This document shows, piece after piece, positions 1 through 10,777 of a stretch of 64,000 nt of DNA. The number at the start of each line of letters is the position of its first letter. Position 1 is the stretch's first letter. The translations under genes were made by a program, and so were the position numbers. Origin of the DNA: Candidatus Methylacidiphilum fumarolicum (GTDB lineage Bacteria > Verrucomicrobiota > Verrucomicrobiia > Methylacidiphilales > Methylacidiphilaceae); assembly GCF_949774925.1 (NCBI RefSeq), contig NZ_OX458932.1, forward strand, positions 1,054,001-1,118,000, written 5' to 3'. Below the pieces are notes generated by a model. It had not been told where the DNA came from. It saw only the letters and a list, made by a program, of their open reading frames with translations, and made no database searches.

Positions 1-595
1 ATCGCCACTGATTGGTATCTCTGAGAGAATAGATACATCCACAATAGAGTTGTTGATAAAAATTTTCTTCTTTTGAAATTAAAATCATCCGTTCTGATCC
101 CCCTTTTTTTCTCCAGTTATAGCTCCAATATTCCAAACCATAGCGAGATGCCGCTCTTTTGCCAGCCGAAGTCACTTGATCGAAATCTTTCCATCTGGAA
201 ATCCCAAGGCTAGAGCTAAAAACCTTAAATCCATGTTCATAGGCATAGAGTGCCGTGCGTTCCATTCTTATGTCGAAGCAGACTGTGCATCGCTTTCCTC
301 TTTCAGGTTCCCATTCAAGGCCTTTTACTCTTTCAAACCATCGATCCTTATCGTAATCTGCATCAACAAACTCAATTCCTCTTTTCTTTGCAAACCGTAT
401 GTTTTCATTTTTACGGATTTCGTATTCTACGTGTGGGTGAATGTTGGGGTTATAAAAAAACACCGTTAAATGAATCCCAGAGGCAATAATTGCATCCATT
501 ATTTCGGCTGAGCAAGGAGCACAACAAGAATGGAGTAAAACTTTGTCCACTCCTCCAGGTGGTATAAGTTTTTCTCTAATAAATGAGTTTTTCAT
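1..595 (-). CDS. queH: Epoxyqueuosine reductase QueH, partial (3' end outside window)
   Basis: QueH reduces epoxyqueuosine to queuosine at tRNA wobble position 34. The minus strand reads open from ATG at 595 to the window edge, so the C-terminus is missing. Visible family marks are an N-terminal HSCCAPC motif (about residues 22-28), RCTVCF near residue 90 and YCGC near the visible end; these cysteines bind iron-sulfur or metal in the DUF208/QueH family. The motifs are seen; the function is from family knowledge. The gene ends a few tens of bases from a decayed IS607-type element, so its upstream region may have been disturbed by that insertion. Confidence 0.88.
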   Translation of the reverse strand, partial: MKNSFIREKLIPPGGVDKVLLHSCCAPCSAEIMDAIIASGIHLTVFFYNPNIHPHVEYEIRKNENIRFAKKRGIEFVDADYDKDRWFERVKGLEWEPERGKRCTVCFDIRMERTALYAYEHGFKVFSSSLGISRWKDFDQVTSAGKRAASRYGLEYWSYNWRKKGGSERMILISKEENFYQQLYCGCIYSLRDTNQWR

Positions 596-639
596 ATTCT
601 AAGTAACAAATCTTATATTATAGAAAGGGAGATTGCAAC

Positions 640-1950
640 CGTTCCGTCAGACTTACTCATCTCTGCGCCTCAGTCAAAACAAAGCTGACTTCCTGCTTCA
701 TCGAGACCGGTTTTACTACCGTCTTGCGACGACGGCCAGAGCCTTCCTCTCCACAGGTTTCATATTCGGCGAAACTCGCCGTAGAGCAGCCTAGTACTGC
801 CGAGCCATACGCCAAGAGATTCCTGGACGTCTTCACGTCCCGGCCCTGGAGTGTTCCACAGTCCGGGCAGGTCCACTGGTAAACAGCCAGCGATATTTTT
901 TCCCAAACCCTCCCGCGAGCAGAGCTGGTATTGCTGGGCGAAAACCAGCGATCAGCTACCTCTCTACACTACCACGCCATTCCGCTTTATATTCTAGTTG
1001 TCTCCGGAATTTAGAAATACTCCTCTCAACAATGGATCTGGCCAGGGGATGGCTTTCCAGCTTCCTGCACCCATTCAAGTCTTTGATAACAATGGAATGA
1101 AACCGTCGGGTAAGGTTGGACATGAACTAGTGCCAACCATCCTGCCGGATATTGGCGATGCGGGCGTGGAACCTGGATAGCTTGGCTTTTGCTTTTTTTC
1201 GCATTCTCTGATACCGGCAACCGTGTGCTTTTGTAAACCAGAGCATTGCCCGCCTACTCAAGCTTTCTCTTGACAGCTTGGTGCTTGCTTGAGAGACTCT
1301 AAAACAGTCGCTGCAATCGCTTGAGTAAGACCTTGGGTGGCTTGGAACCGGTGACCTTTTCTCATCTAGAGAGCGTTGCCAGGGCCGATACCTCCAAATC
1401 CACCCCAATCACGCCTTGATTTTCGTAGGGACGCCGGACAATAGCGTCCGTATCTGCGGTGATGCTGACAAACCACCGGTCCGTTACCTGAAAGACGGTA
1501 GCGGACAGGATCTTGTCTATGAAAGGCAACGGCTCCAGCCTCCGTAGATAACTCAGTTTGGGTATGCGGATGCGGCACCAATCGAGGGAAAACTGGGCAT
1601 TGGTTTGGGGAAAAACAGTCAGGTACGCCTATCTTGCGGTACTTCAGGTATTATGCGCGTACTTCCCAGAAGTTCTTGCAGGCGGCTCCCAACTGCCTAA
1701 TCGCCATCTGTGGTGCGTTTTTGGTGACTTCAAGCATACAGGGGAATTCCTCGTGTTTCATGGCGTTGAGCTGACGATAGAAGGAGGGCTGCGAGCGCTT
1801 GGGCAGGCAGGTTCTCGGCTTCCCACCCCGTATATAGTCTCTGCCACTCGATAAGCGCCTAGAAGTAGGCGAACCGCGTAGTCCTCGCAGCCTTGGCAAA
1901 GTAGGTGGCCTGAATATTGTTTGAGTCCAGCGCGATTGTGTGGACGACGA
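640..1950 (-). pseudogene. IS607/IS605-type tnpB remnant
   Basis: The minus strand encodes TnpB fragments spread over different frames. An N-terminal part (VHTIALDSNN, then QLNAMK..EEFP and NAPQMAI) lies between about 1950 and 1690. The middle shows GVDLEVSALATL near 1400 and ARIANIRQD near 1150, and the end shows a CPDCG zinc-finger half and RDVKTSRNL near 830. TnpB is an RNA-guided nuclease with a RuvC fold. Here the second RuvC acidic residue is changed (VIKDLN where VIEDLN is usual) and several stops interrupt the frame, so it is inactive. It begins where tnpA ends, as in IS607. Confidence 0.8.
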
Positions 1951-1956
1951 TCCTGC

Positions 1957-2500
1957 CTGGAATTCCTCCACGGCTTTTTTGACACCATCCAATAGCTTCT
2001 GGTTCTTGCACAAGCGACTCCCGTATAGCCGAACGCTGAACCCCGTGATGATTTCCAGAATATCCTTGGTCCAATCTTCCTCGAAGGTCGTCTCTTTGTC
2101 TTGGTTGAGAAGGACCACTTCCACGTTTTTTGCCTTGGAGGTGGCGAACATCAGTTCTGCACCAAAGCGCAACAGTCGGCCCTTGTGGGGGATCACCAGC
2201 TAATCAATCTCGCCACCGATGATGGCATCGAGCAGTCGCTTGAGGCCCTTTGTGTGAGAGTGCATGCCGGACTCTACCCCCGCGACGGCGTCAAACGTCC
2301 AGCCCTAGCAGGCACAGAACAGCTCAAGCATCAGTTTCTGTCCTTCCAGCTCGTCCCTCTAATCGTGTCTGGAAACACGGGCATAGGGCAATGGTTCGCC
2401 GGTTGGCTTCGGCTGCGGCACGGAATAGCTCTAGCCGCAATCGCATAAGACCGTAGCGCCGGCGTCCGCCTGCCGTGCGAGCAAGAAGCAAAAGCGTGCT
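1957..2500 (-). pseudogene. IS607 tnpA serine recombinase remnant
   Basis: Reading on the minus strand, a YARVS motif (the catalytic serine context of small serine recombinases) lies near 2380. It is followed by stretches typical of IS607 TnpA, such as RLLRFGAEL near 2175 and LYGSR near 2020, ending in KKAVEEFQ near 1960. In-frame stops occur at least near 2370, 2310 and 2205, so no full protein can be made. The N-terminal MerR-like DNA-binding part is poorly preserved. The family call rests on motif order; the exact start is unknown. Confidence 0.75.
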
Positions 2501-2684
2501 CTCGCCTTTCCATCACTGCAGCTTTTGGGCAGTTACTCCAGGAATTCAGGCGGCATCATGAATGCGGGCCATCTTGCGCGACAGGTTCAAGCTATACATT
2601 ACTGCGCAACAAAGTGCCAGTGTTATGGAAACTGTTCCAACCCTTTTGATTCAGGTATTTGGTCTGAAAGGTATATCGAGCCTT

Positions 2685-4031
2685 TTATTCAGGCTGTAGT
2701 TCTTCTCTTTCTAGTTGGTCTCTTAAAGAGATAAGAGGCTGAGAAAATTCGACAGGATAAGTCGTTTTTGCAGGCTCTAAAGTTTTAATTTCGAAAGGCA
2801 GCCTGGCAAGATTATCTTTTGTTCGCTTTTGGATTTCAATGAGAGATTCCTTCGGATAAATTCTTTTTCCATTGCGCATCACAGGATGTAACAAAGTAAC
2901 GGCTGGATAACTTTCGGTTGCTAGACCGATTAGGTCTTTTTGCATTGAACCGTTTTTGTTAAAATATCGAAAAACTTGCTTGGTCCCAGGCCAAGTGGCT
3001 TTACCTGTCGATCTCTTTCTTCTAGGTTTTCCTTCATATTCCTGAAGCTTATAGACACAATCAAGATAGGGAGCATCACTGGAGGTATCTAAAGAAGTTC
3101 CAATGCCAAAGCCATTAATTGGAGCACCAGATTTGACAAGAGCCTCTAGTTTATACTCATCAAGATTGCCGCTGGCAAAAATCTTCGTTTCCTTGAGCCC
3201 TCCAGTGTCTAAAATCGACCGGACACGTTTTGACAGTAACTCTAGATCCCCACTATCCAAACGGACTGCTTCTATCGAAATGCCTTTTTCTTTTAATTTA
3301 GGAGCAAGCTTTACGACTAGTTTTGCAGCTCTTTCTGTATCATAAGTATCAATAAGTAATGTGACGTTTTGAGGATTAGCAATTGCATAATCAAAAAAGG
3401 ATTGTTCTTCTACATCATGCGCTTGGATAAAGGAATGCGCCATTGTTCCTAGTATCGGGATTTCGAACAATTTGCCAGCTAGGACATTAGAAGTGCCGCT
3501 AAATCCTGCAATGAAACTTGCTCGGGCAGAAAAAATGGTTGCCTCCGCGCCATGAGCCCTGCGTAGGCCAAACTCTACAAGATTTTTCTCAGGCGCAACC
3601 AATGCAAAGCGAATCGCTTTGGAAGCTATGAGTGTTTGATAATGGATAATGTTCATTAGCCTCGATTCTAATAATTGGGCTTGAGCAATGGGAGCGGTGA
3701 CTCTTAGAACAGGTTCAAAAGGAAAAAAAATGGTTCCTTCTTGCATTGCATAGATATCCCCGCTGAATCTAAAATTCTCGAGGTAATTGAGAAAATCTAT
3801 CCGAAAGTTTTGTTGGGCTAACCACTCAATTTCTTCTTTTTCAAAATGGGCAGATTCTACAAAATTTAACAATTGTTCTAAACCAGCAAATACTAAAAAA
3901 TTCCTGTTTTTTGGCAGTTTTCTGACGAAAAATTCAAAGGAAGCCATTCCTTCCATTTTATGATAATAGTAGCCTTGCATCATTGTTAGTTCGTACAGAT
4001 CAGTCAAAAGAAGACTATTTTCTATTTTCAT
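2685..4031 (-). CDS. pncB: Nicotinate phosphoribosyltransferase
   Basis: It joins nicotinate to PRPP in the Preiss-Handler salvage route to NAD. The 448-residue protein begins at ATG 4031 and has the usual N-terminal LLTDLYELTMMQGY, the FGLRRAHG stretch (residues about 154-161) and GTMAHS around His199, the histidine region phosphorylated in this family. Length fits the family. It is transcribed away from the ATPase operon, with about 90 bases between the two starts. A de novo NAD gene, nadB, lies elsewhere in the window. The gene looks intact; its 3' end sits beside the IS607 relic. Confidence 0.93.
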   Translation of the reverse strand: MKIENSLLLTDLYELTMMQGYYYHKMEGMASFEFFVRKLPKNRNFLVFAGLEQLLNFVESAHFEKEEIEWLAQQNFRIDFLNYLENFRFSGDIYAMQEGTIFFPFEPVLRVTAPIAQAQLLESRLMNIIHYQTLIASKAIRFALVAPEKNLVEFGLRRAHGAEATIFSARASFIAGFSGTSNVLAGKLFEIPILGTMAHSFIQAHDVEEQSFFDYAIANPQNVTLLIDTYDTERAAKLVVKLAPKLKEKGISIEAVRLDSGDLELLSKRVRSILDTGGLKETKIFASGNLDEYKLEALVKSGAPINGFGIGTSLDTSSDAPYLDCVYKLQEYEGKPRRKRSTGKATWPGTKQVFRYFNKNGSMQKDLIGLATESYPAVTLLHPVMRNGKRIYPKESLIEIQKRTKDNLARLPFEIKTLEPAKTTYPVEFSQPLISLRDQLEREELQPE

Positions 4032-4116
4032 AGTTTTGTATGTTTAATTGTTTATTGTATGGATATAATTTAAATCGAACCCTATTTTTTGACAGTGTGT
4101 TTCATTTATTGACTAA

Positions 4117-5586
<1,470 letters not shown>

Positions 5587-5599
5587 CGTAGGATCTTTG

Positions 5600-6007
5600 A
5601 TGCAAACTTTCGAACTAGTTATGATTGATTCCACTAAAGAACTAAGATGCAAAAACATCACCCTTTTCCATGGTTCTGATCGAAGTGGCCAATTTGGGAT
5701 CATGGCCAGACATCAAACCTTTATGACTTCCCTACTGCTTGGTCTCTGCTGGTTTTTTACTATAGATGATCCCCTACCTACTTATGTTGCTTTGTCTGGA
5801 GGTATCCTGCATTTTAGCAGGAATATCCTTTCGATAGTCACGCCTCACTTTTTTGTGGATAAGGATATGCAGAAGATCTCCATAGATCTTGAACAGGAAT
5901 TAAAAATGGAAGAACAACAGAGAAAAGAGATGAGAGAAAGGGCTAAAAATCTTGAAAAGGAGATGCTCAAAAGAATGTGGGAAATGCAAAAAGAAGCTCC
6001 TAAATAG
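5600..6007 (+). CDS. atpC: N-type ATP synthase, epsilon subunit
   Basis: This is the central-stalk epsilon subunit, which couples rotation and restrains ATP hydrolysis. The 135-residue protein has the beta-sandwich N-terminus with FGIMARHQTFMTSL in place of the usual pore-facing loop, then a charged helical C-terminus of about 45 residues. ATG 5600 is preferred; a TTG in frame at 5597 is also possible. It starts 13 bases after atpD stops, consistent with one transcript. Divergence from standard AtpC is normal for N-type enzymes. Confidence 0.85.
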   Translation: MQTFELVMIDSTKELRCKNITLFHGSDRSGQFGIMARHQTFMTSLLLGLCWFFTIDDPLPTYVALSGGILHFSRNILSIVTPHFFVDKDMQKISIDLEQELKMEEQQRKEMRERAKNLEKEMLKRMWEMQKEAPK

Positions 6008-6027
6008 TTTTTGGTTATAGAGTCTAC

Positions 6028-6306
6028 ATGGAAAAGGATCAAAAAAAACTCGTTGAAAAAATACAACAAGATGTCGAAAAAAAAGAGAAAGCTCAAAAGT
6101 TCAAGCCAACTCTTTTGTCGCAAACGGCTTTTTTAGGAACTCTTGGAGTGCTATTTATAATCCCGGTGATCATTGGTGCTTATCTGGGAAAATGGCTTGA
6201 TGAAAAGCTTCCAGGTTATGCGATACACTGGACAATATCGTTCATTATTCTAGGAGTGATTCTAGGGTCTTTGAATGTGTATGTTTTTATACGCAACAAG
6301 ATTTAA
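6028..6306 (+). CDS. atpQ: N-ATPase accessory membrane protein AtpQ (AtpI-like)
   Basis: A small protein of 92 residues with a Lys-rich amphipathic N-terminus (about 1-28) and two membrane helices (about 34-55 and 65-88) separated by GKWLDEKLPG. It sits between epsilon and a, the place of atpQ in N-type operons. AtpI/AtpQ proteins are thought to help c-ring assembly or Mg handling. The usual next gene, atpR, a three-helix protein, is not seen: only 14 bases separate this stop from atpB. Assignment rests on position, helices and similarity to the AtpI pattern. Confidence 0.75.
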   Translation: MEKDQKKLVEKIQQDVEKKEKAQKFKPTLLSQTAFLGTLGVLFIIPVIIGAYLGKWLDEKLPGYAIHWTISFIILGVILGSLNVYVFIRNKI

Positions 6307-6320
6307 TTTAAAAAGAGGCC

Positions 6321-6977
6321 ATGATGCAGTCGGATCCTTTGAACATAAAATTCTTAAGCGAGTCTACCCTGACTTCAGTCAGTATCATGACCGTTGTAGT
6401 GGTCATTTTATTTGTTTCTATCCGTCGTTTTAAATTGGAGTCTCCGGGATATTTCCAAGTAGTGATAGAAGAGCTTATTTCCTTTATTGAGAAAACTGTA
6501 ACTGATACTATTCCCAAAAATCCTCAAGAAGTGCTTCCTCTGATAGGGACCCTTTGGATTTACATCTTTCTTTGCAATCTTATCGGACTTATTCCGGGAA
6601 TGCATTCTCCTACGGCAGATCTTTCTGTAACATCGGCCTTAGCCTGTATTGTTTTTTTTTCTGTTCCATACTATGGTATACGTGCTGAAGGGCTTTGGGC
6701 ATACTTAAAGGCATATTTTGTCCCTTTTTTTTGGTTTTTCCCTTTTCATATAATCAGTGAAATTACCCGTACCATCACGCTAGCTGTTAGATTGTATGGG
6801 AATATGTCGAGCATGGAAATTGGCATTGGCATTCTTTTGCTTCTTGCAGGGTTTCTTTCTCCAGTGGCCTTTATGTTGTTACATTTGATCGAAGCGATTC
6901 TCCAGGCCTACATCTTTGGTATTCTGGCTTTGATTTATATTGCTAGTGGTATGGAGGCACTGGCAAAAGAAAAATGA
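6321..6977 (+). CDS. atpB: N-type ATP synthase, a subunit
   Basis: This membrane subunit forms the ion half-channels facing the c ring. The 218-residue protein has five to six hydrophobic segments. The essential arginine lies in LAVRLYGNM (about residues 156-164), and the last helices carry EAILQAYIFGIL, both diagnostic. Two ATG codons stand at 6321 and 6324 behind an AAAAGAGG ribosome binding site. It follows atpQ directly and precedes the c-subunit gene. Confidence 0.92.
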   Translation: MMQSDPLNIKFLSESTLTSVSIMTVVVVILFVSIRRFKLESPGYFQVVIEELISFIEKTVTDTIPKNPQEVLPLIGTLWIYIFLCNLIGLIPGMHSPTADLSVTSALACIVFFSVPYYGIRAEGLWAYLKAYFVPFFWFFPFHIISEITRTITLAVRLYGNMSSMEIGIGILLLLAGFLSPVAFMLLHLIEAILQAYIFGILALIYIASGMEALAKEK

Positions 6978-7005
6978 TTAAACTTCGAACCAAAAAGGAG
7001 GAAAA

Positions 7006-7272
7006 ATGAATAATATTGGGTTATTTTCAACTTTAGTCACTGCAATGGCCGTCTTGGCTATAGGATTAGGAGTCGTAGGTCCGGGACTTGGCATGGGGAT
7101 CGCTATTGCTAAGGCATTAGAAGCCATAGCAAGACAACCAGAACTTGAGAAATCAATTACTCGCTGGTTGCTCATTGGCCTTGCTATGATTGAATCTCTG
7201 GCGATTTACGTGTTGGTTGTAGTTTTAATTGTTCTTTTCCGGAGTCCGATGCTTGAATATCTGACCAAGTAA
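7006..7272 (+). CDS. atpE: N-type ATP synthase, c subunit
   Basis: This subunit forms the rotor ring. The 88-residue hairpin has a loop ARQPE (residues 42-46) between two membrane helices. The ion-binding glutamate is Glu63 in MIESLAIY. Compared with the sodium site of Ilyobacter c (Gln32, Glu65, Ser66, Thr67, Tyr70), Glu63, Ser64 and Tyr68 are kept but Gln is Met30 and Thr is Leu65. The coupling ion therefore cannot be stated. The gene has the strongest ribosome binding site in the operon (AAGGAGG, about 5 bases upstream), which suits a subunit needed in many copies. Confidence 0.92.
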   Translation: MNNIGLFSTLVTAMAVLAIGLGVVGPGLGMGIAIAKALEAIARQPELEKSITRWLLIGLAMIESLAIYVLVVVLIVLFRSPMLEYLTK

Positions 7273-7290
7273 TCCGTTTTAAGTTAAAGA

Positions 7291-8037
7291 ATGAACTGGA
7301 ATACGACGACTTTCATTCTTCAGATTTTTGACTTTCTTGTTTTTGTCTGGCTACTCAAGAGATTCCTGTTTAAGCCAGTCTTAAATTTCATCAAGCAAAG
7401 AAAGGAAGTTGTTGCGTCCATGTGGAATGAAGCTCAAAAGGCCAAAGAGGCTGCAGAAAAACTGAAGGCCGATTATGAAAATAGACTAAAATTATGGGAA
7501 GAGGAAAAAAAGAAAGCAAAAGAAGAGCTTCAGGAGGAATTAAGAATACAAAGAGCTAAATTAATAGCGGAAAATCAAAAAGCGTTGGAGCTTGAGAAAG
7601 AAAGGAACAGAGTGCTAGAAGAGAAGAGAAAATTGGACATGCAAATTGAAGCTGAAAAGAGGGCTCTTCAGATCGGAGCACAGTTTGTTGCTCATTTTCT
7701 ATCAAAACTAGCTTCTGAAGCAGTTGAAAAGAAGCTTATTGAGCTCTGCCTGGATAGACTCCGTTCCTTACCAGAACAAACCCTTGAATTGATACGGCAG
7801 ACAATCCAAAGAGAAGAGATCCATTCAGTCTGCATTAAGAGTGTTTATCCAGTGGAAGAAGTAACGAAAAGAAAACTTAGAGAGCTTTTAGAGCAGATTG
7901 CAAAAAAAGAGCTTTCCTTTGAATTTGTCCAAGATCAAAAAATCATGGCTGGAATAAGAATTATCATAGGTAGTTGGATAGCTCGAGCAAGCATTGAAGA
8001 TGAACTTGAATTTTTTATCCAGAAGGAAAATAGATGA
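7291..8037 (+). CDS. atpF: N-type ATP synthase, b subunit with delta-like C-terminus
   Basis: This is the peripheral stalk subunit. It has one N-terminal membrane helix (about 8-27), then a long Lys/Glu-rich coiled coil to about residue 140. From about 150 to the end it resembles the delta subunit: [17 protein letters not shown] is followed by [18 protein letters not shown], like the delta C-terminal domain. At 248 residues it is far longer than a simple b subunit (about 160), and no separate delta gene is present in the operon. A b-delta combination is a known trait of N-type ATPases. The stop overlaps the atpA start by four bases (ATGA). Confidence 0.88.
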   Translation: MNWNTTTFILQIFDFLVFVWLLKRFLFKPVLNFIKQRKEVVASMWNEAQKAKEAAEKLKADYENRLKLWEEEKKKAKEELQEELRIQRAKLIAENQKALELEKERNRVLEEKRKLDMQIEAEKRALQIGAQFVAHFLSKLASEAVEKKLIELCLDRLRSLPEQTLELIRQTIQREEIHSVCIKSVYPVEEVTKRKLRELLEQIAKKELSFEFVQDQKIMAGIRIIIGSWIARASIEDELEFFIQKENR

Positions 8038-9548
8038 ATCAAAGCTCAGGAGATTCCCTTAGCCCTATTGAAAAAGTGGCGCATTGGGTAGAACAATACA
8101 AATTCGAACCGAAGGTGGAAGAATTTGGTAGGGTTGTGGCAATTGGTGATGGGACAGCTTGGATTGATGGATTATCTTTGGCTGCAATCGACGATCTGCT
8201 GGAATGTGAAGATGGCAGTGTGGCTCTTGTTTATAGTCTGAGTGAAAAACTGGTAGGAGCCATGATGCTTATTCAAACCGAAAAAATCATGTCTGGAACC
8301 CTTGTCCACAAGACAGGCCGTCGGCTAAGTGTCCCTGTTGGAGATTCACTCCTTGGTAGAGTGATTGACCCGTTAGGTAATCCTCTAGATGGAGGAAGAC
8401 CACCGGCAACTTCCAAACAACGGCTTCTAGAAGTGAAAGCTCCTGCAATCATTGATAGAGAATTTGTTAATGAACCACTTTATACAGGAAATAAAATTGT
8501 GGATGCAATGATTCCTATTGGAAAGGGCCAAAGGGAGTTGCTAATTGGAGATAATGGACTGGGAAAAACAACATTTGCTTTAGATACCATTGCCAATCAA
8601 AAGGATAAAAACGTTCTTTGTGTCTATTGTCTTATTGGCCAAAAAAGATCAACCGTTGTCCATGTGATTGATACGCTAAAAGAATGCTCTGCTTTAGATT
8701 ATACCACGGTGGTTGTAGCTGAAGCGACTTCACTTCCAGGACTTCAATACATTGCTCCGTTTGCTGCCTGCACTATAGCTGAAGAATGGATGGAAAAAGG
8801 AAGGGATACCCTTGTGATTTATGATGACTTAAGCCTTCATGCCCAAACTTACAGAGAATTATCCTTGCTTTTACGCAGACCCCCTGGCAGAGAAGCTTAT
8901 CCAGGTGATGTTTTCTACCTGCACTCTAGACTTCTGGAACGTTCTACCCATCTTTCTCCATTAAAAGGAGGAGGGAGCATGACGGCTTTACCAATTGTAG
9001 AAACTCAACAGGGAGAACTTGCTGCCTATATTCCTACTAATCTCATATCCATAACCGATGGGCAGATTTATTTTGAACAGTTTCTTTTTTCCTCCGGATT
9101 TCTTCCTGCCATTGATGTGACCCGATCTGTTTCTAGAATAGGAGGGGCTGCACAGCATCCTCATTTAAGAAAAGAAGCGGGGAGGATGAAACTAGATTAT
9201 TTGCAGTTTTTAGAACTTGAAGTTTTTACTCGATTTGGAACAAAACTTGAAGCCTCTCTAGAAAAAAAGATTAAAAAAGGCAGGATTTTAAGAGAGCTTC
9301 TTAAGCAGGAGAGACTTTCTCCTATATCTCCCGAACAAGAATATTGTTGGTTGATCGCCTTTAACGAAGGATTGTTCGATGATGTTCCCTTTGAGAGTTT
9401 GAGGGTTTTTCAAGAAGAGCTCTTAAAGAAATTTAAAGCAACTTCTTTGGTTCTAGACGATCCAAGAGAAAAATGGCTAAAGGAAATAGAGGAAGCTTTT
9501 CATTCTATCAGTTCAACCATTCAGCAAACAGAACAAAAAGTGGCATGA
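8034..9548 (+). CDS. atpA: N-type ATP synthase, alpha subunit
   Basis: This is the non-catalytic nucleotide-binding subunit of the F1-like head. The 504 residues include the P-loop GDNGLGKT (172-179) and the arginine-finger region [10 protein letters not shown] (about residue 365). The N-terminal 25 residues, normally the contact for delta, read [13 protein letters not shown]. The usual GDRQTGKT is changed to GDNGLGKT, but the Walker lysine and threonine are present. It starts inside the end of atpF (ATGA overlap) and ends in another ATGA overlap with atpG, which suggests translational coupling. Confidence 0.93.
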   Translation: MNQSSGDSLSPIEKVAHWVEQYKFEPKVEEFGRVVAIGDGTAWIDGLSLAAIDDLLECEDGSVALVYSLSEKLVGAMMLIQTEKIMSGTLVHKTGRRLSVPVGDSLLGRVIDPLGNPLDGGRPPATSKQRLLEVKAPAIIDREFVNEPLYTGNKIVDAMIPIGKGQRELLIGDNGLGKTTFALDTIANQKDKNVLCVYCLIGQKRSTVVHVIDTLKECSALDYTTVVVAEATSLPGLQYIAPFAACTIAEEWMEKGRDTLVIYDDLSLHAQTYRELSLLLRRPPGREAYPGDVFYLHSRLLERSTHLSPLKGGGSMTALPIVETQQGELAAYIPTNLISITDGQIYFEQFLFSSGFLPAIDVTRSVSRIGGAAQHPHLRKEAGRMKLDYLQFLELEVFTRFGTKLEASLEKKIKKGRILRELLKQERLSPISPEQEYCWLIAFNEGLFDDVPFESLRVFQEELLKKFKATSLVLDDPREKWLKEIEEAFHSISSTIQQTEQKVA

Positions 9549-10429
9549 GCAAGCGTAGAGATTTAATTAAATATCGTGGAGCACTTCTAGAGATAGGCGA
9601 AATCATGAAGGCCATGAAGAACATGGCTCTTGTGGAACAAAGGAAAATAGCCAAATATTTTGAAAGCCAAAAACAAGCAGTCGATGCCTTGCAGAATATT
9701 GCCGATGATTTTTTCCCTTCTTTTCCCGAACTTCTTAATCGGCCACTTAAGATAGATAGACCTCTGTATATTTTAATTGGATCGGAAAGGGGATTTTGTG
9801 GAGACTTCAACTCTTCTCTGACAAGCTACTGGGAAAATATGGAGAGATCTTCTATGTTGCCTGATCAGTATGGGTTGATTTTAGTAGGAAGCAAACTGGA
9901 AAGTCGTGCAAGCGGTCTCCACAAAATTATTAAAGCGGTTTCAGGACCAAGCGTGGCAGAAGATGTCTCTCCCTTTATTTTTGAATTTTTAGAACTCGTA
10001 CGAAAATCTTTGATTCAAGAGGAACCTCCCACTTCAGTCACAGTATTTTTCCATCTTCCAGACAATTACGAAATTACAAGAAAAATTCTGCTCCCTATAC
10101 CTGTTTCTGAAGAAAAAATCAAAGCTGCTAGAAAAAAAGTGCCTCCAACACCCTTACTTTATATAGATCCAAGAGAGTTCTTTATGGATCTTGTAGATAA
10201 TTTTCTTCTGGTTGGGTTATTTTTTGCTTTTTACTCTTCGCTGTTGGCCGAAAGTAAAATAAGAATGGAACATATGCAGTCGGCATTAGACCAGCTTGAT
10301 AAGAAAGTAGAAGAATTGAATAAGAAAGCTAATAGGCTTAGACAAGAGGAAATCACAGAAGAAATTGAAGTTATCCTTTTGGGCAGTGAGGCATTGAGGA
10401 AGAAGATAGAAAAGAAAAATTTGCTCTAA
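9545..10429 (+). CDS. atpG: N-type ATP synthase, gamma subunit
   Basis: This is the rotating shaft of the ATPase. ATG 9545 is chosen because it overlaps the atpA stop (ATGA) and gives the usual N-terminus, [12 protein letters not shown], then [13 protein letters not shown], an N-terminal coiled-coil helix. The core shows [11 protein letters not shown], and the long C-terminal helix contains [17 protein letters not shown]. Length is 294 residues. It is the last gene of the operon and is followed by a hairpin about 20 bases downstream. Confidence 0.92.
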   Translation: MSKRRDLIKYRGALLEIGEIMKAMKNMALVEQRKIAKYFESQKQAVDALQNIADDFFPSFPELLNRPLKIDRPLYILIGSERGFCGDFNSSLTSYWENMERSSMLPDQYGLILVGSKLESRASGLHKIIKAVSGPSVAEDVSPFIFEFLELVRKSLIQEEPPTSVTVFFHLPDNYEITRKILLPIPVSEEKIKAARKKVPPTPLLYIDPREFFMDLVDNFLLVGLFFAFYSSLLAESKIRMEHMQSALDQLDKKVEELNKKANRLRQEEITEEIEVILLGSEALRKKIEKKNLL

Positions 10430-10450
10430 GCGATAGTTCAACGATTCTCT

Positions 10451-10495
10451 TAAAAGAGCTATGAGCCGATGTCTTTGGTAACAGTGGCTCTTTTA
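10451..10495 (+). terminator. Hairpin after the ATPase operon
   Basis: A perfect 9-base inverted repeat (TAAAAGAGC at 10451-10459 and GCTCTTTTA at 10487-10495) with a 27-base loop lies about 20 bases after the atpG stop. It lacks a strong T tract, so it may be a terminator or a 3' stabilising stem. Confidence 0.4.
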
Positions 10496-10725
10496 GAAAG
10501 CCTCTTTCAAAGGGTGAGAATAGTGAGATTTTATAAAAAATGTAGGACTACTGGGTAAGTAACCTTTATGATACATTTCTGTTCTATAAGAAGAAAAAGA
10601 GGCAGTGGAGTCGAGTATAGGCACTTGGAAATGCCTGCAAGAAAAGACACAATTAAAGATGCAGGGGTTTGGAAATCATATAATGTTAATTAAAAAATAC
10701 GTGCTTATAGTAGTCAGTAGCTTCC

Positions 10726-10754
10726 ATATCTTCTCTCAACTATGGAGAGGATAT
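10726..10754 (-). terminator. Hairpin after pckA
   Basis: An imperfect inverted repeat (ATATCTTCTC and GAGAGGATAT with wobble pairs) lies about 25 bases past the pckA stop on the minus strand. No immediate T run follows, so the terminator role is tentative. Confidence 0.3.
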
Positions 10755-10777
10755 ATCACTCTAATAGAATAAACAGA

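Larger units (their letters stand above)
620..2530 (-). mobile_element. Decayed IS607-type insertion element
   Basis: This stretch is visibly GC-richer than its neighbours and has no intact gene. On the minus strand, in several frames broken by stops and shifts, it encodes first a small serine recombinase (tnpA) and then a TnpB-type RuvC protein, the gene order and overlap of IS607 elements. Ends are approximate: the tnpB reading ends near 640 and the tnpA reading starts near 2500. IS607 elements make no terminal inverted repeats or target duplications, and none were seen. The element is inferred to be immobile. Confidence 0.8.
10430..10777. other. Intergenic region between atpG and pckA (convergent)
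   Basis: These 348 bases separate two converging genes. Two hairpin candidates (10451-10495 and 10726-10754) lie near the two gene ends. A 41-codon plus-strand frame (10568-10693) begins with ATG but has no ribosome binding site and no recognisable protein pattern, so it is not called a gene. Nothing else was recognised. Confidence 0.5.

Noticed and set aside
998..2516. Many open frames on both strands inside the IS607 region
   Set aside because: Those on the minus strand are pieces of tnpA and tnpB; the plus-strand ones have no protein pattern.
2525..2734. 69-residue plus-strand frame between the IS607 relic and pncB
   Set aside because: It runs into the 3' end of pncB on the other strand, has no ribosome binding site and no recognisable family.
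10568..10693. 41-codon frame between atpG and pckA
   Set aside because: No ribosome binding site, no family pattern, and the surrounding sequence looks non-coding.
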